Shown here one piece after another: positions 1 through 9,703 of a stretch of DNA of 45,189 nucleotides; position 1 is the stretch's first letter; each line of letters starts with the position of its first letter. The notes beneath the pieces are model-generated. The model was not told the DNA's origin, did no database searches, and saw nothing but the letters and a program-made list of their open reading frames with translations. The translations under genes and the position numbers were made by a program. This stretch comes from Chrysochromulina tobinii (Eukaryota > Haptophyta > Prymnesiales > Chrysochromulinaceae). The stretch lies in the NCBI GenBank assembly GCA_001275005.1, contig JWZX01002732.1, positions 1 through 45,189 on the forward strand, written 5' to 3'.

Positions 1-66
1 GCGTATACGTACCCCCTCGCGTATACACAGGTTTCTGCGTATACGCACCCCCGACCGCGTAAACGC
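1..66. repeat. short GCGTATAC-type tandem repeat at left edge
   Basis: Four copies of a partly palindromic core (GCGTATAC, with GCGTAAAC in the last) start near 1, 19, 37 and 57, a spacing of 18-20 bases. The array may extend left beyond the window. I see no gene in 1-278. A minus-strand gene ends at 279. Confidence 0.55.
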
Positions 67-278
67 AGGAAACGACAAACCGTAATGTAAGCGGTATACG
101 GTTGTCATACATTGAAGCTCATACGGAAAACATACTTCTAACATACTTCACCATTCATTGTATATGCTTTACCTCGAATGCAATCGTACACTGTCTGGGA
201 TCGGGATCGGTGGACGGTGCCGATCGCGCCGCTGGCACGCGTAGCTACACTCACGCACGCGCGGCCGTCGCCGCACGC

Positions 279-1124
279 TCACGGGCCGCGCAATAACGCC
301 TTCGACAGTTCATCCCATCCCTCGAATGTGCGCGTGCGCACGGAGTTTTGATCGCAGAGGGAAGCGAGCGCTGATGGCCGCGGCGCTAACACGCAATCCA
401 CGCCACCTGCAAGCACGGGAGCAAAGTCGCATGCAGTGCGCCCAACGAGCACAACCGCGCCCTGTTCATGGTTGCGAAGCGCGCGGCGAAGACTCTCAGC
501 CTTATCGTGGCCCGTCCGAGAATCGTCACGGAGCGAGACGTGCCACTCGCCAGCTTCGTCGACATAGCCGTCGTGCGCGAGCACCTCTATGTGACCGATG
601 CCCTGATCTCGAAGCATCGCTCGGATGAGCGGCTTAAGCCCACGAGAGAGGACGCACACGCGCATCCGACGAATCGAGCACTGCTCGACGAAGTCGATGA
701 ATGCAGGCTCAATCCGCACTCCAGCCGCGTCGAGCTTGGCCAGCGTCTCGCCAAGCGTCATCTTAAGTCCCTGCCAGGCTGCCTGCTGCGCGTCACGGCC
801 TTCTTGGACATTGCTTCCGAGCAACGTCACCTCTATGCTGCCAGCGCAGCACAGCCCATCGAACTCGCAGAAGACCGTCACTGGACCACTCGGGATCACG
901 TCCAGCTCGGTGCGGATAACCACCTTCTCCTTCTCCCGCATGAGCTCCTTCCAGGTTGCGGCCACGCGCGCATCCACCCTGTCGTCTGCGTTTGACTGCG
1001 CCTTGGTGCTAAGGCGACTGACGCTCTCTTGGAGCAGGGCGAGCTGCGATTCGATCGAGACAAACATGGCTTCGTCTGTTCCGCCGCGCGGTGGCGGGGT
1101 CGGAACGTACATGTCGAGATTCAT
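279..1124 (-). CDS. HAD-superfamily (MtnX/phosphoserine-phosphatase-like) protein, probably catalytically degenerate
   Basis: This is a single-exon protein of 281 aa starting at ATG 1124. Residues 20-65 look like a short coiled coil. From about residue 80 the layout follows HAD phosphatases of the DKMTP/MtnX type. Motif I is VFCEFDG (84-90), motif II is the Ser in VLSRGLKP (Ser160), motif III is Lys208 in GHDKAES, and motif IV is VGRTACD (227-233). A late ARPSALASLC-like segment matches the usual cofactor-proximal helix of the family. In active HAD enzymes motif I is DxDGT, and its first Asp forms the phospho-intermediate. Here that residue is Glu, the Thr is lost, and the GD of motif IV is replaced. 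I infer a non-catalytic relative, perhaps ligand-binding. It is divergent from the polymerase gene at 1333, with 208 bases between starts. Confidence 0.6.
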   Translation of the reverse strand: MNLDMYVPTPPPRGGTDEAMFVSIESQLALLQESVSRLSTKAQSNADDRVDARVAATWKELMREKEKVVIRTELDVIPSGPVTVFCEFDGLCCAGSIEVTLLGSNVQEGRDAQQAAWQGLKMTLGETLAKLDAAGVRIEPAFIDFVEQCSIRRMRVCVLSRGLKPLIRAMLRDQGIGHIEVLAHDGYVDEAGEWHVSLRDDSRTGHDKAESLRRALRNHEQGAVVLVGRTACDFAPVLAGGVDCVLAPRPSALASLCDQNSVRTRTFEGWDELSKALLRGP

Positions 1125-1332
1125 CTTATGGCCGCCCTCTCGGAACCTCGATGGTGGTTAGTCGGCGCGCGCGCGCGCGCGGCGCGCGCGGCGCGGCGCG
1201 GCTACAGTTGGTCAGGAGGAGCAGCGCCGTTCACAGTGTCGCGAAACTGATCAGTGTGAAACGGACCAAATTAAAGCTTTTACGCCATTATAGGATGAGG
1301 ACATCCATCTCGCCAACCTTAACGCGCGACTC
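1125..1332. promoter_or_regulatory. shared divergent promoter region with GC-alternating tract
   Basis: These 208 bases separate two divergent start codons (1124 minus, 1333 plus). A run of alternating G and C lies around 1162-1201. No clear TATA box is seen. The role is inferred from position only. Confidence 0.4.
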
Positions 1333-2631
1333 ATGTCTTGGCATACGATGCGAGGACGCCTAGCGCCCATAGCCGCTGGCATGCGGCGGCGGGGCCCGGC
1401 TCCGCCTCCGCGTAGTGTCGCCGCTTTGCATTTGGACATAGCCCGGTTCGCTGAGCAGCTCTGCGAGACAGAGGATGAACTAGCACAGCGCACAGAGGCT
1501 GTGGCGCGTGCCAGCATGGTTGTCCAAACCGTCTGGCCCGGCGCTCGCGTGCACCTTTTCGGTTCGGCCGTCTCAGGCATGCGCCTGCCGTATGGCGACG
1601 TTGACATCATGATCGAAGCTCCGGGAGCCAACGGGCAGCTGCTCTTGCCAAAGCTGGCGCGTGCCCTGCGAGACGCGGCCGTGCCGTCAACCATCCTCAC
1701 GATCTTAGACAGGCGCGTTCCTATAATAAAATGGACTGACAAGACGACCGGCATGAAAATCGATGGGTGCGTCAATAACGCGGGTGGCTTGCACACGAGC
1801 ACGCTGCTGCGGCACTCTGTCGCATCGCTGGACAAGCTGAGGCCGCTCACACTGGTGCTAAAGTCACAGCTGCTCATGCACGGCTTGCACAACGCGTTCA
1901 CCGGCGGTGTTGGTGGCTACCTGCTCGCCAATATGGTGCGCCACCTCTTGCTGCTTTCGCCGCCACCACTCGAGCACAGCCGAGCGACGCGCCCGGCCAG
2001 GGAGTCAGGCGCTTTCGAGGCGCCATTGGTCGACGAGGTGCCGCAAGTTGGCAATGCTGCTGCTGCACGCGCTGATGGTGCACATGAGGTCGACGCGGCC
2101 GGAGAGGACCTCGGCGGCGCCCTGCTACGGTTCTATTGGTACTACGGATACCAGCTCGACTTGAAGTCGTCCATCGTAATGAGTGAGGGCCCCGAGACTT
2201 GGCTCGCTACGGGGCCTGGCTGGCAGGGGTGGCTCGAGCACAGTCCAGGCATGCTCTCGATCAACGACCCATTGAAGCCCGAGAGCGACCTGGGCGCAAA
2301 GGCCTTCCGATACAACATCGTGCGCCAGCTCCTTCGCGCGAGCTACGTGAAGCTCTCGGCGCAGGTGGCAGAGCACACGCAACAGCAGCAGGAGCTGCAG
2401 CAGGAGCTGCAGCACGAGAGCAGCGGCGACTTTAGCGGCAACGCTGGTCGAGGCAGCAGCTTGCTGAGTCTCGTGCTGCCGAAGTGGAATGCCATGGGGT
2501 CGCAGCACGCGAGGCGACATCAAAAGGAGCTGGCGCAGATGAACAGGCGCAGGCGCATCGAGGAGAAGCGCATGATTACAGCGTCGCGAGCCATTGTGAG
2601 CGGTTCACGCGTGGACCCGCTGTGGTATTGA
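1333..2631 (+). CDS. TRF4/PAPD5-like non-canonical poly(A) polymerase
   Basis: This is a 432 aa nucleotidyltransferase of the polymerase-beta superfamily. The signature is HLFGSAVSGMRLP (74-86), followed by the metal-binding pair GDVDIMI (Asp89 and Asp91) and the third carboxylate in MKIDGCVNN (Asp144). The central domain has LKSQLLMHGLHNAFTGGVGG, matching the TRF4-type 'GGLSSY' element. The PAP-associated domain is visible as GGALLRFYWYYGY and INDPLKPESDLGAKAF. The family adds short oligo(A) or mixed tails to nuclear RNAs for exosome surveillance (TRAMP complex) or tails mRNAs. The C-terminus is basic (RRHQKELAQMNRRRR) and follows a Gln/Glu-rich stretch. All three catalytic carboxylates are present, so activity is expected. 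Whether it is TRF4-like or Cid1-like is less sure than the superfamily. Confidence 0.88.
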   Translation: MSWHTMRGRLAPIAAGMRRRGPAPPPRSVAALHLDIARFAEQLCETEDELAQRTEAVARASMVVQTVWPGARVHLFGSAVSGMRLPYGDVDIMIEAPGANGQLLLPKLARALRDAAVPSTILTILDRRVPIIKWTDKTTGMKIDGCVNNAGGLHTSTLLRHSVASLDKLRPLTLVLKSQLLMHGLHNAFTGGVGGYLLANMVRHLLLLSPPPLEHSRATRPARESGAFEAPLVDEVPQVGNAAAARADGAHEVDAAGEDLGGALLRFYWYYGYQLDLKSSIVMSEGPETWLATGPGWQGWLEHSPGMLSINDPLKPESDLGAKAFRYNIVRQLLRASYVKLSAQVAEHTQQQQELQQELQHESSGDFSGNAGRGSSLLSLVLPKWNAMGSQHARRHQKELAQMNRRRRIEEKRMITASRAIVSGSRVDPLWY

Positions 2632-4060
2632 GAGCACGCTCATATTCCGTACCGTACGGCTGCGCGCAACTGGCAGAGTCGTTCACTGTACAAAGTGTTT
2701 TACAGCCGCTGCAACCCCGGACCCGCTTGAAGGGTGGCGCGCTTAGGTGCGGCCGGGCTGGCGCGGCCTATCTACCGCGCCGAGTACTTGACTGTCTTCC
2801 ATGCCCATGCATTTAATATTGCCCTACTCGTAGCGGTTGTCCCCGCGCTACCGGGTACCGCAAGAGCGGCTTCGACGAAAAGTGTGGGAAGCCTTCGACG
2901 ACAAATCGGGGCTGTCTGTCAACTCGCTATAATAACACTCGCAATGTCAGTCGTGACAATTTTTTTTTTTTTTTTTTTCCAACCACGCTTACCGGTAACG
3001 ATAATGACACACACAATCATAACCATAAAATCATTAAACGCGAACGACGCAATCGATGCGTTGCTCGCGCTCTGTAGATTCGCACGCATTCGCCAGCGCG
3101 ACGCTTGCGCCCGTAGCGCGCGTCGGTGACCGGCTCATCCGACGTCCCGGCCTTGTCATACGACGTCTTCGTCGGCGTCGCGGGCAGCCACGATGGTCGT
3201 CGCTCCAGTGCAGACTGCGATCGTGCAGACTGCGATCGTGCTTCCCTAACATCCAGAGGGCGCGCACATGACACGCCGGGATCCCGCGCATGGCATGCGC
3301 GACTCTGCACTAAGCGTTCGCTGCGCAGTGAGCTACGTTGCGCGTTTTGCGCGGATGCCGCGCAGGAATCGCCTCGCATGCGCCCTTGTTCTTGACTGTA
3401 GCGAGTCGCACGAGCCGATAATGATGAGGTTGAATCTGTGCACAGGCGCGCCCGATGGCGCGCCCCCATCAGGGAACGCAAAGAGTCGCACGACACGTCA
3501 TCGCATGACGAAGACGGTGTCATGCGACAGGAACTGTTCTGTGCGGCGAGTGTTCGGCACCATGTTGTTGTGTCTCATACCCATGCTTGAAGATGATCTG
3601 CGAGGAAGACAGGCGACGCAGGAGCAGCGCGGTGAGAGAGGGTGCACAGCGAGCAGCAGGCAGAATCTACGCTCTCTGCGCAGTCAGCAGATGAGACTGA
3701 CTTCAGTTCCTGTTGGCCCTCCTTTCTGCGTGCGCGGGTCGCGCTCCTCGTCTTTGCTGCGCCAGAGTGTTCTGGGTGCATCGGCAAGCTGCTGCGAATC
3801 TTGAAGCGCTCGCCGAGCCTCCCGCCATGGGCGCGGCAGCAAGGCAACATGGTCTCGCGACCGACATCTGGAACGATCTGAGATTCGCGTTCGATTGACT
3901 TTCATTTCAGTAAGTTTTCGGTCAGTTGCTTCGTGCGGAACTATTTACGAACGGGCCATGTTTCCCGAGATCATGGTTCAAATTAATTTTGACGCACTGC
4001 CCTGAGCGGGAAAAAAAACTTTTCTTGAGCTTCGTTTTCGGAACTCGCAATGCTCATCAC
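2632..4060. other. intergenic region, no supported gene; T19 tract and 15-bp tandem repeat
   Basis: About 1.4 kb lies between the TRF4-like stop and the protease ATG. Open frames exist on both strands but have no recognisable motifs and Arg/Ser/Cys-rich shadow composition. A run of 19 T lies at 2960-2978. A 15-base unit (GTGCAGACTGCGATC) is repeated just over twice at 3209-3242. Two GGCGCGCC octamers occur near 3445-3465. An RNA gene or upstream exon cannot be excluded. Confidence 0.5.
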
Positions 4061-5772
4061 ATGGCGGCCGCTTGCGGCGTGCATAAGCTTGATCACATTT
4101 CAAGGTTGCCCGACGCGGACAAGGCAAAACAGCAGCTCGAGGAGCTGAAACGGCACATAGATCCGATCCTGCGCGCGCGCGGCTTGCGGGTGCTAAAGTG
4201 CTACGAAATCTGCTGCTGCACGTCTGGCGGCAAGAACCTCAGCATCGGCGGCTTCTGCTCGCCCGCGGGCGATAAGCGCACCTCTCTACGCATCGCGCTG
4301 CGGCTGCGCCAGCCGCATACGCACGTGCTCAACGACTTTGACCATTCGATGCGGATCCTCATTCACGAAGTCTCACACATCATACACAGCAACCACTCAG
4401 CAAGCTTCTACGGTGAGTATCAGCGCCGTGCTGCTTCGTTGCGAAGCCATGTCGCATATTTCCTGTTCTCACACGCGGCCCTTTCGTGTTGTTCCTCTGA
4501 CCCGCTCCAGATCTGATGGCTGAACTTATGGAGCAGTACGAAAAGTACAAGAAGACCGGACTTGTGCTCGATGAGAAGAACATGCCCATCGTTGGTGGCC
4601 GCAAGGCGGACGCTGAGCGGCACAACCCAACGTCACTGCGCGAGGCGCGTGCGAAGACCGTAGCTGCGGCGGAGGCGCGCGCCCGCGCCGCCTCGCTCAT
4701 GGGCGCTGGTCGGCTCGGCGGCGGTGGGCCAGCTGGTGAAGGCGAGGCTCTCGGTGGCGGCAGCGGCCGCTCGTGGCGCGACGCGACGCCGGCCGCGATG
4801 GCTTCCTGGGCGGCGGATGCGCGCCAGCGCAAATGGGATCAGGCGAACGGACTCGATCGTGCGGAGCTCGAGGCGATGGCCGACAGCGCCCAGCGCAGTG
4901 GCGACGACGACGATGACGACGAGGTCGAGATCGTTGACGAGATCGTTGGCACGTCGCGTGGCCGCAGTCAGGATCAGCCAACCGCCACGGCTCCAGTTGC
5001 ATTGGTGCGAAGTAACTCGGCCAGAGACGCTGCCGCGGGAAGCAACTCGACCAGCGGCGCTGCCGCGGGAAGCAACTCGACCAGTGGCCTCATCCGGTGG
5101 GGGGTGCACGGGCAGGGGACTTGGGTACAAGTGCCATGCCCCGTGTGTGGACCAACTTGCAGCCCCGAGCTCCACAGAACAAACGATCCACCGCCGCAGG
5201 ACATCGACGAGGGCGCCGCCTCCATGCCTACCGCGGCGCCCTCTACAGCGACCGTCTCTGCAGCAGGCGCTGCTGCTAAAGGCACCACTGCCACCACCAC
5301 TAATAGTGCCAGCACCGGCGGCAGCAGCGTTGTCGACCTCACGCTGAGCTCTGACGACGATGGTATGGCGCCTCCGCCGCCGCGTTCGAATTCTTCGGCC
5401 ATGGCGGCAGCGGCAGCGTCAGCAGCAGGAGACCGAGCTGCCAAGCGCCCACGTCGCGAGGCGAGCCTCACACAGCCGGACGGCACCCAGAAGGGTCACC
5501 TCCGACAGCCAGGAGCGACAGCTCCTGTGGCGCCCATGAGCGCACGCCAAGCAGACGTGCCTTGGCAATGCACTCGCTGCACGTTGGTCAACGACAGTGC
5601 TAGCGCCATGTGTGAGATGGGCTGTGGTCAAGAGGCGCCGGGCTCCTGGGCGTGCCTCAAGTGCTCGATGCGCAATGTGAAGGTATCCTCTGGATGTGCG
5701 GCGTGTGGCACCTGGCGCTATTCGCGCGAGCTTCTGGGCGGCACTCGCTCTCAGGAGGTGGGCCATTCGTGA
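4061..5772 (+). CDS. WSS1: Wss1-like WLM metalloprotease with SUMO-interacting motifs and two RanBP2 zinc fingers
   Basis: The gene has two exons, 4061-4412 and 4511-5772, giving 537 aa. The junction makes ...HSASFY-DLMAELMEQYEKY..., which keeps the WLM domain intact. The WLM core is residues 10-150, with zinc site HEVSH (102-106) plus His112 in the HExxHxxxxxH pattern. Downstream are an acidic DDDDDDEVEIVDEIV stretch, a classic SIM (VVDLTLSSDDD), a basic KRPRRE stretch, and two C-terminal RanBP2-type fingers beginning PWQCTRC and SWACLKC. Wss1/SPRTN-type proteases degrade DNA-protein crosslinks in the nucleus, guided by SUMO and p97/Cdc48. The first finger has C-x3-C (CEMGC) for its second pair. 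Residues near 167-190 contain a duplicated AAGSNSTSG unit. Start ATG 4061 was chosen because the open frame upstream begins with TTG and looks like 5' UTR. Confidence 0.85.
4413..4510 (+). other. intron of the Wss1-like gene
   Basis: This 98-base intron has donor GTGAGT and acceptor CTCCAG. Its phase-1 join gives Tyr-Asp-Leu-Met and restores the WLM helix after the zinc-binding His. Reading through would stop within about 35 codons. Confidence 0.85.
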
Positions 5773-6043
5773 GGTTGTCTGGAATATATTAGATATTCTC
5801 GACCTCTTGTCCGTCGAGCGTTAAGCGAGCGTTGTAACGCCCCCGCCTCACGTCACCGCCTTGACGTAATTTTAGCGTGCTAGGTTGTCTTAATAGGCCC
5901 GGCGGGGAGCGGGGCTCTGTCCGCCCCCGCCCGCACACGACACGCCATCGCAAAGCGCGTTACATATTGCACAAACTTTTAACGGGTAACACCGCGGCGG
6001 TTGCACACCGCCGCCGCCCGCCGCCGCCCTAAGTCTCTCAACA
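5773..6043. other. convergent 3' spacer
   Basis: This is the spacer between the stop of the protease (+) and the stop of the minus-strand hypothetical gene. It includes a GC-rich segment around 5900-6030. A short minus frame overlapping it shows no family features. No terminator-like structure was identified. Confidence 0.4.
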
Positions 6044-6625
6044 TCACTCATGATGATCTCGCGCCTCCGTTCGCCTCTCCACGTGCCCCGCGCCTGGCCT
6101 CTCCGCCTCTTTGCCTCTTCGCCTCTTCCCCCTCGGCACTGGGCTGGGCTCGTGCTCACTGAACGAGGATGATTCGTACAACATCGCCAGTACCTCAGCC
6201 TTGGCCAGCTCGCTCACGCGAGCGCGAGCGCGGGCAGCTTCGTCCCGCTTCTCATCGGCGATGGCCTTGGCGGCGATTCGTGCCGCAAGCGCGCTAGCCG
6301 AGCTGCGCGATGTGTCGCCGGCAATGCTTCCCGTTTGGGACAGTGGAGGTAACAATGGTGGAAGAGAAGCACCACGAGGCGGCGAGGCCGGGATGAGATC
6401 TCTGACAGACGGTGGTGGCTGGCTGACTCGCTGCTTTTTCTGCTGCCGCTTTGCTTCCGCATCGCCAGCAGCGGCGGCGGCGGCAGCAGCGGCGGCGGCG
6501 GCGGCCTCCACCGCCTTTTTCTCGGCTTCGGCTCGCTTTCGCGCGTCGGCCGGCCTGTTGAAGAGGATCGGTCCGGGAACACCAGGCAAGCACACTCGCC
6601 GTGCCACAGGCGATTCAGGCTCCAT
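6044..6625 (-). CDS. hypothetical Ala/Arg-rich, probably nuclear protein
   Basis: The frame is open from about 6745 to 6044. The first ATG is 6625, giving about 193 aa. The part upstream of that ATG (around 6626-6735) also reads like protein, so an upstream exon is possible. Visible parts are VCLPGVPGPILFN near the start, a charged segment (ADARKRAEAEKKA) leading into a run of about 15 Ala, a Pro-rich middle (PASPPRGASLPPLLPP), a helical Ala/Arg/Glu stretch (ARIAAKAIADEKRDEAARARA), and a basic tail with RGKRRRGKEAE, a likely nuclear localisation signal. I do not recognise a family. The opposite strand has an open frame of similar length, but its Ser/Ala-rich composition is that of a shadow. 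It is divergent from the HDAC gene. Confidence 0.45.
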   Translation of the reverse strand: MEPESPVARRVCLPGVPGPILFNRPADARKRAEAEKKAVEAAAAAAAAAAAAAGDAEAKRQQKKQRVSQPPPSVRDLIPASPPRGASLPPLLPPLSQTGSIAGDTSRSSASALAARIAAKAIADEKRDEAARARARVSELAKAEVLAMLYESSSFSEHEPSPVPRGKRRRGKEAERPGAGHVERRTEARDHHE

Positions 6626-6967
6626 TGGGATGTCGCTCCGCGCAGCTGCTATCCTCTTTGATCCCTCTTCAACAGCCAAGGAGAGGCTCGCCAAGGCGGA
6701 GGAAGCAAGTCCGCCGAAAGCAGTCCGCGGTACGAATGAGTCATTTCATCATGACCTGTGAACGCAAGAATAGTGTATGGGTTCGTCCTTGGCGACTGCC
6801 CTAGTGTGAGCTGTGAACTCAGTGCTACCGCGCAACATCGAGCGATCGTGGCCAAGACGAGGCCGGGGTTGGAGGAGCCTTGGCCTTGCGGATCGACGAC
6901 TTCATAAGCTTGGCGATCTCGTTGGTGATCGCGCCAGTCTCGACGAGCCTGTCAACGTCGGCCTCTG
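6626..6967. promoter_or_regulatory. divergent promoter region, hypothetical gene / HDAC
   Basis: About 340 bases lie between the hypothetical gene ATG (6625, minus) and the HDAC ATG (6968, plus). Part of it may be coding for an upstream exon of the minus gene. No TATA box is evident. Confidence 0.35.
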
Positions 6968-8221
6968 ATGTCGTACAAGAAGAAAGTGTGTTACTTCCAC
7001 GACTACTCCATCGGCGAGTACTACTATGGGCCGGGCCACCCGATGAAGCCGCACCGGCTACAAATCACACACAACCTCGTATTGAGCTACAACCTGTACA
7101 AGAAGATGGAGGTGTTCCGACCGCACCACGCAACGGACGAGGAGATGATGCTCTTTCACTCACCCGAGTACATCGACTTTATGAGGCGCGTCACGCCCGA
7201 TACGCAGCAAGACTTTGCGAAGCAACTGCAACGGTTCAACGGCGAAGATTGCCCTGTCTTTGATGGGCTGTACGACTACTGCCGCGTCTACACGGGCGGC
7301 TCCATCGATGGCGCGATGAAGCTCAACCATGGCATTGCTGATGTGGCAATCAACTGGGCGGGCGGGCTGCACCACGCGAAGCGCTCCGAGGCGTCGGGAT
7401 TTTGCTACGTGAACGACATTGTGCTGGGCATCCTCGAGCTGCTTAAGTACCACCCACGTGTCTTGTATCTCGACATCGACATCCACCACGGCGACGGCGT
7501 CGAGGAGGCCTTCTACACGACGGACCGCGTGATGACTGTCTCTTTCCATAAGTACGGGGACTACTTCTTCCCCGGGACCGGCGATGTCAAGGACGTCGGT
7601 GTGAAGGCAGGCAAGTACTACTCGCTCAACGTTCCGCTCAAGGACGGCATTAACGACGAGAGCTATCAGCGAATCTTTGTGCCCGTCATGCAGAAGGTGA
7701 TGGAGATCTATCAGCCGACTGCGCTCGTGCTGCAGTGCGGCTCCGACTCGCTCTCGGGCGATCGGCTCGGCTGCTTCAACCTCTCCGTGCGAGGCCACGC
7801 CGAGTGCGTGCGGCACATGCTCACTTATTTTCTGCCCACGCTCATCCTCGGAGGGGGCGGCTACACGATCCGCAACGTCGCGCGCTGCTGGACGTATGAG
7901 ACGGCCGTGGTGCTCGGCGAGGAGCTTGAGAACGAGCTGCCCTACAACGACTATATTGCCTATTATGGGCCCGACTTTGCCCTCCACTTTGCCACGTCCG
8001 CGACCATGGAGAACCTAAACACGCGGCAATACCTGGAGACGATTAAGCAGCAAGTGCTCGAAAACCTGCGGCTGCTGCAAGCAGCTCCGGGTGTGCAGAT
8101 GGAGCAGATGCCCGACATGCTCGAGCCGCAGCCGGACGTGAAGGCGGAAGACGCTGCCGATCAGAAGGGCGTGCGGACGGGGCCGGAGCATCCGGCGGAG
8201 CACTACGACGACACAAAGTAG
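6968..8221 (+). CDS. HDAC1: class I histone deacetylase (HDAC1/2, RPD3 type)
   Basis: This is a single-exon gene of 417 aa, close to the catalytic-core length of class I HDACs. Hallmarks are the N-terminal [20 protein letters not shown], the His pair in [18 protein letters not shown], the zinc ligands in [16 protein letters not shown], and the third zinc Asp in [17 protein letters not shown]. The transition-state Tyr lies in [15 protein letters not shown]. All catalytic residues are present. The enzyme removes acetyl groups from histone lysines in nuclear co-repressor complexes. The C-terminal tail is acidic ([12 protein letters not shown]) and shorter than in animal HDAC1. ATG 6968 gives the expected N-terminus ([13 protein letters not shown]), so the start is firm. 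Confidence 0.97.
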   Translation: MSYKKKVCYFHDYSIGEYYYGPGHPMKPHRLQITHNLVLSYNLYKKMEVFRPHHATDEEMMLFHSPEYIDFMRRVTPDTQQDFAKQLQRFNGEDCPVFDGLYDYCRVYTGGSIDGAMKLNHGIADVAINWAGGLHHAKRSEASGFCYVNDIVLGILELLKYHPRVLYLDIDIHHGDGVEEAFYTTDRVMTVSFHKYGDYFFPGTGDVKDVGVKAGKYYSLNVPLKDGINDESYQRIFVPVMQKVMEIYQPTALVLQCGSDSLSGDRLGCFNLSVRGHAECVRHMLTYFLPTLILGGGGYTIRNVARCWTYETAVVLGEELENELPYNDYIAYYGPDFALHFATSATMENLNTRQYLETIKQQVLENLRLLQAAPGVQMEQMPDMLEPQPDVKAEDAADQKGVRTGPEHPAEHYDDTK

Positions 8222-8373
8222 CCCCGCGCACCGGCCCGCGCGCACTATCTGACCGACGACAATCGTAACATTGCACATTTGATTCGATAAATAATGTAGC
8301 AGACACGAAAATTTGCGCCGGCCGAATCATTTTTTTGTTATGCCGATTTGGAACCTGTATTCAGCATGTCCCC

Positions 8374-9322
8374 TTACACATGATACCGCTCTGGCTGCGC
8401 CTGCCCTTGGCCTTGCAGCCTTCCCTTTGGCGTGTCGGTTCGGTCGTGAGGGTTCAGGGTCGACAAGTGCGCTGCCAGCGCGCTGTCCTCAAGCTCGGGG
8501 TCCGCAACGTCGTAGTAGTACTTGGGTTCTCCTATGAACCGGTGCGAAGCACACCAACCATTGCAGTCCTGCCAGCAGGGATAGATGTCGGGATGGTGAG
8601 CCAACCACTCGTGGCGGGCCAACGGCGGAATGTCAGTTAACATAGTGCCTGGCCGCAACCCGTGGATATCCAGGTGCCAACCGACTGCTCGCCATGGAGT
8701 GCCATCCCGATCCATGGCCAGAGGATGCTGGGGTGGTGGCACGAGGTCAAAGCGGATGAAATCGTAGACCACCATGTCACCATCATACTCCTTGACCTCC
8801 CGTTGGCGACGTATGATCATGCCGCGAGGTAAAAAGAGGTGCCGATTGAAGCGAGCGACCGCGAGATTCAGCGCATTCTCGCCGGCAAGACGACGTCCCA
8901 TTGCGTATTGGGCCGGTAAGCAGCAGCAGAACGCATGGCAAGGCACCGTCGGGAACGTGCAGGGAAATGACTCGAATGCAAGAAATGGAATGGTGCCCTC
9001 GACGGTTGGCGGCATCCATCGCCTCCCAAAATTCGGCATACTCTTGCTCGGAGATGCGCGCGCGGAACCATTTCAAGGCGGGATATCTCAGGTCGGGAGC
9101 GCTCTTACCCTCGCCGTACGAGATCGGCATGAGATGGATGCTGGGCCGATTTATGTATGGTGGCTTCGGAAATAATTCGCCCTCCTTTAGCCAATTGTGC
9201 TCCAAGCAGCATGGTGCACACTCGCGTCTGCGAACGGGCACGGCGAGGCGCAGAAATGGCGCTCCATCTTCGGGCCTCTCCCCCGTCGTCAACTGTCGCA
9301 CCGGAGAAGATGGTCGCGGCAT
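8374..9322 (-). pseudogene. unidentified gene carried in two frames (frameshift or unresolved intron near 9000)
   Basis: Two overlapping minus-strand frames look like one protein. The first runs from ATG 9322 to about 9003 and includes KPPYINRPSIHLMPISYGEG and WFRARISEQEYAEFWEAMD. The second runs from about 9001 to the stop at 8374 and includes IPFLAFESFPCTFPTVPCHA, LNLAVARFNRHLFLPRG, GDMVVYDFIRFDLVPP and HHPDIYPCWQDCNGWCASH. The join needs loss of one base (or 3n+1), and I found no GT-AG pair that supplies it. The total would be about 315 aa, Cys/His-rich, with no membrane span. I do not recognise the family. It could be a young pseudogene, an assembly indel, or a gene with a non-canonical intron. 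Confidence 0.5.
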
Positions 9323-9366
9323 ATCCAAATATTTCACGCCAACGAATGCACGATTCTCACCTTGCT

Positions 9367-9396
9367 AGTCAAGTCAAGTCAAGTCAAGTCAAGTCA
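9367..9396. repeat. pentanucleotide tandem repeat (AGTCA)6
   Basis: There are six perfect copies of AGTCA directly upstream of the unidentified minus-strand gene and about 300 bases before the PPR gene start. Confidence 0.9.
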
Positions 9397-9703
9397 GCAT
9401 TTATGACGTGTCACCTCTAGATGGACCCCCTCCGCCATCTCCATCGACTCCCGTCCACCACTGCTGGCTTCCGGAGCACATTCGATAGGCTTCCGTATGG
9501 TTGTCTGTTGTTTATGTATAGACTTGAATTGACACCTTGCTATGCGACGCATGAGGGTTCCCTCACGTTGGGTTCTCTCTTCATGTGGATCTGCTCAGTA
9601 CGCAATCTGAACTTGTCGTGTACGTCGGCTGGTCTACCGCGCGTGCACGAGTTCGTGCACGTGCAGGGACGCGGCCAAGAACAAGTCGCATTTAAACGGA
9701 CCG

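Noticed and set aside
2960-2978. T19 as a Pol III terminator or retroposon poly(A) tail
   Set aside because: No A/B boxes, reverse-transcriptase trace or target-site duplication were found around it.
6111-6761. 216-codon plus-strand frame opposite the Ala-rich hypothetical gene
   Set aside because: Its Ser/Ala/Arg-rich composition and lack of motifs fit a shadow. The minus frame has the better charged-helix and NLS-like pattern.
6831-6970. Minus-strand stretch reading [20 protein letters not shown], protein-like, at the HDAC start
   Set aside because: It has no ATG, stops at about 6830, overlaps the firm HDAC start, and no splice to the 6044-6694 frame keeps it open. It could be a chance antisense read.
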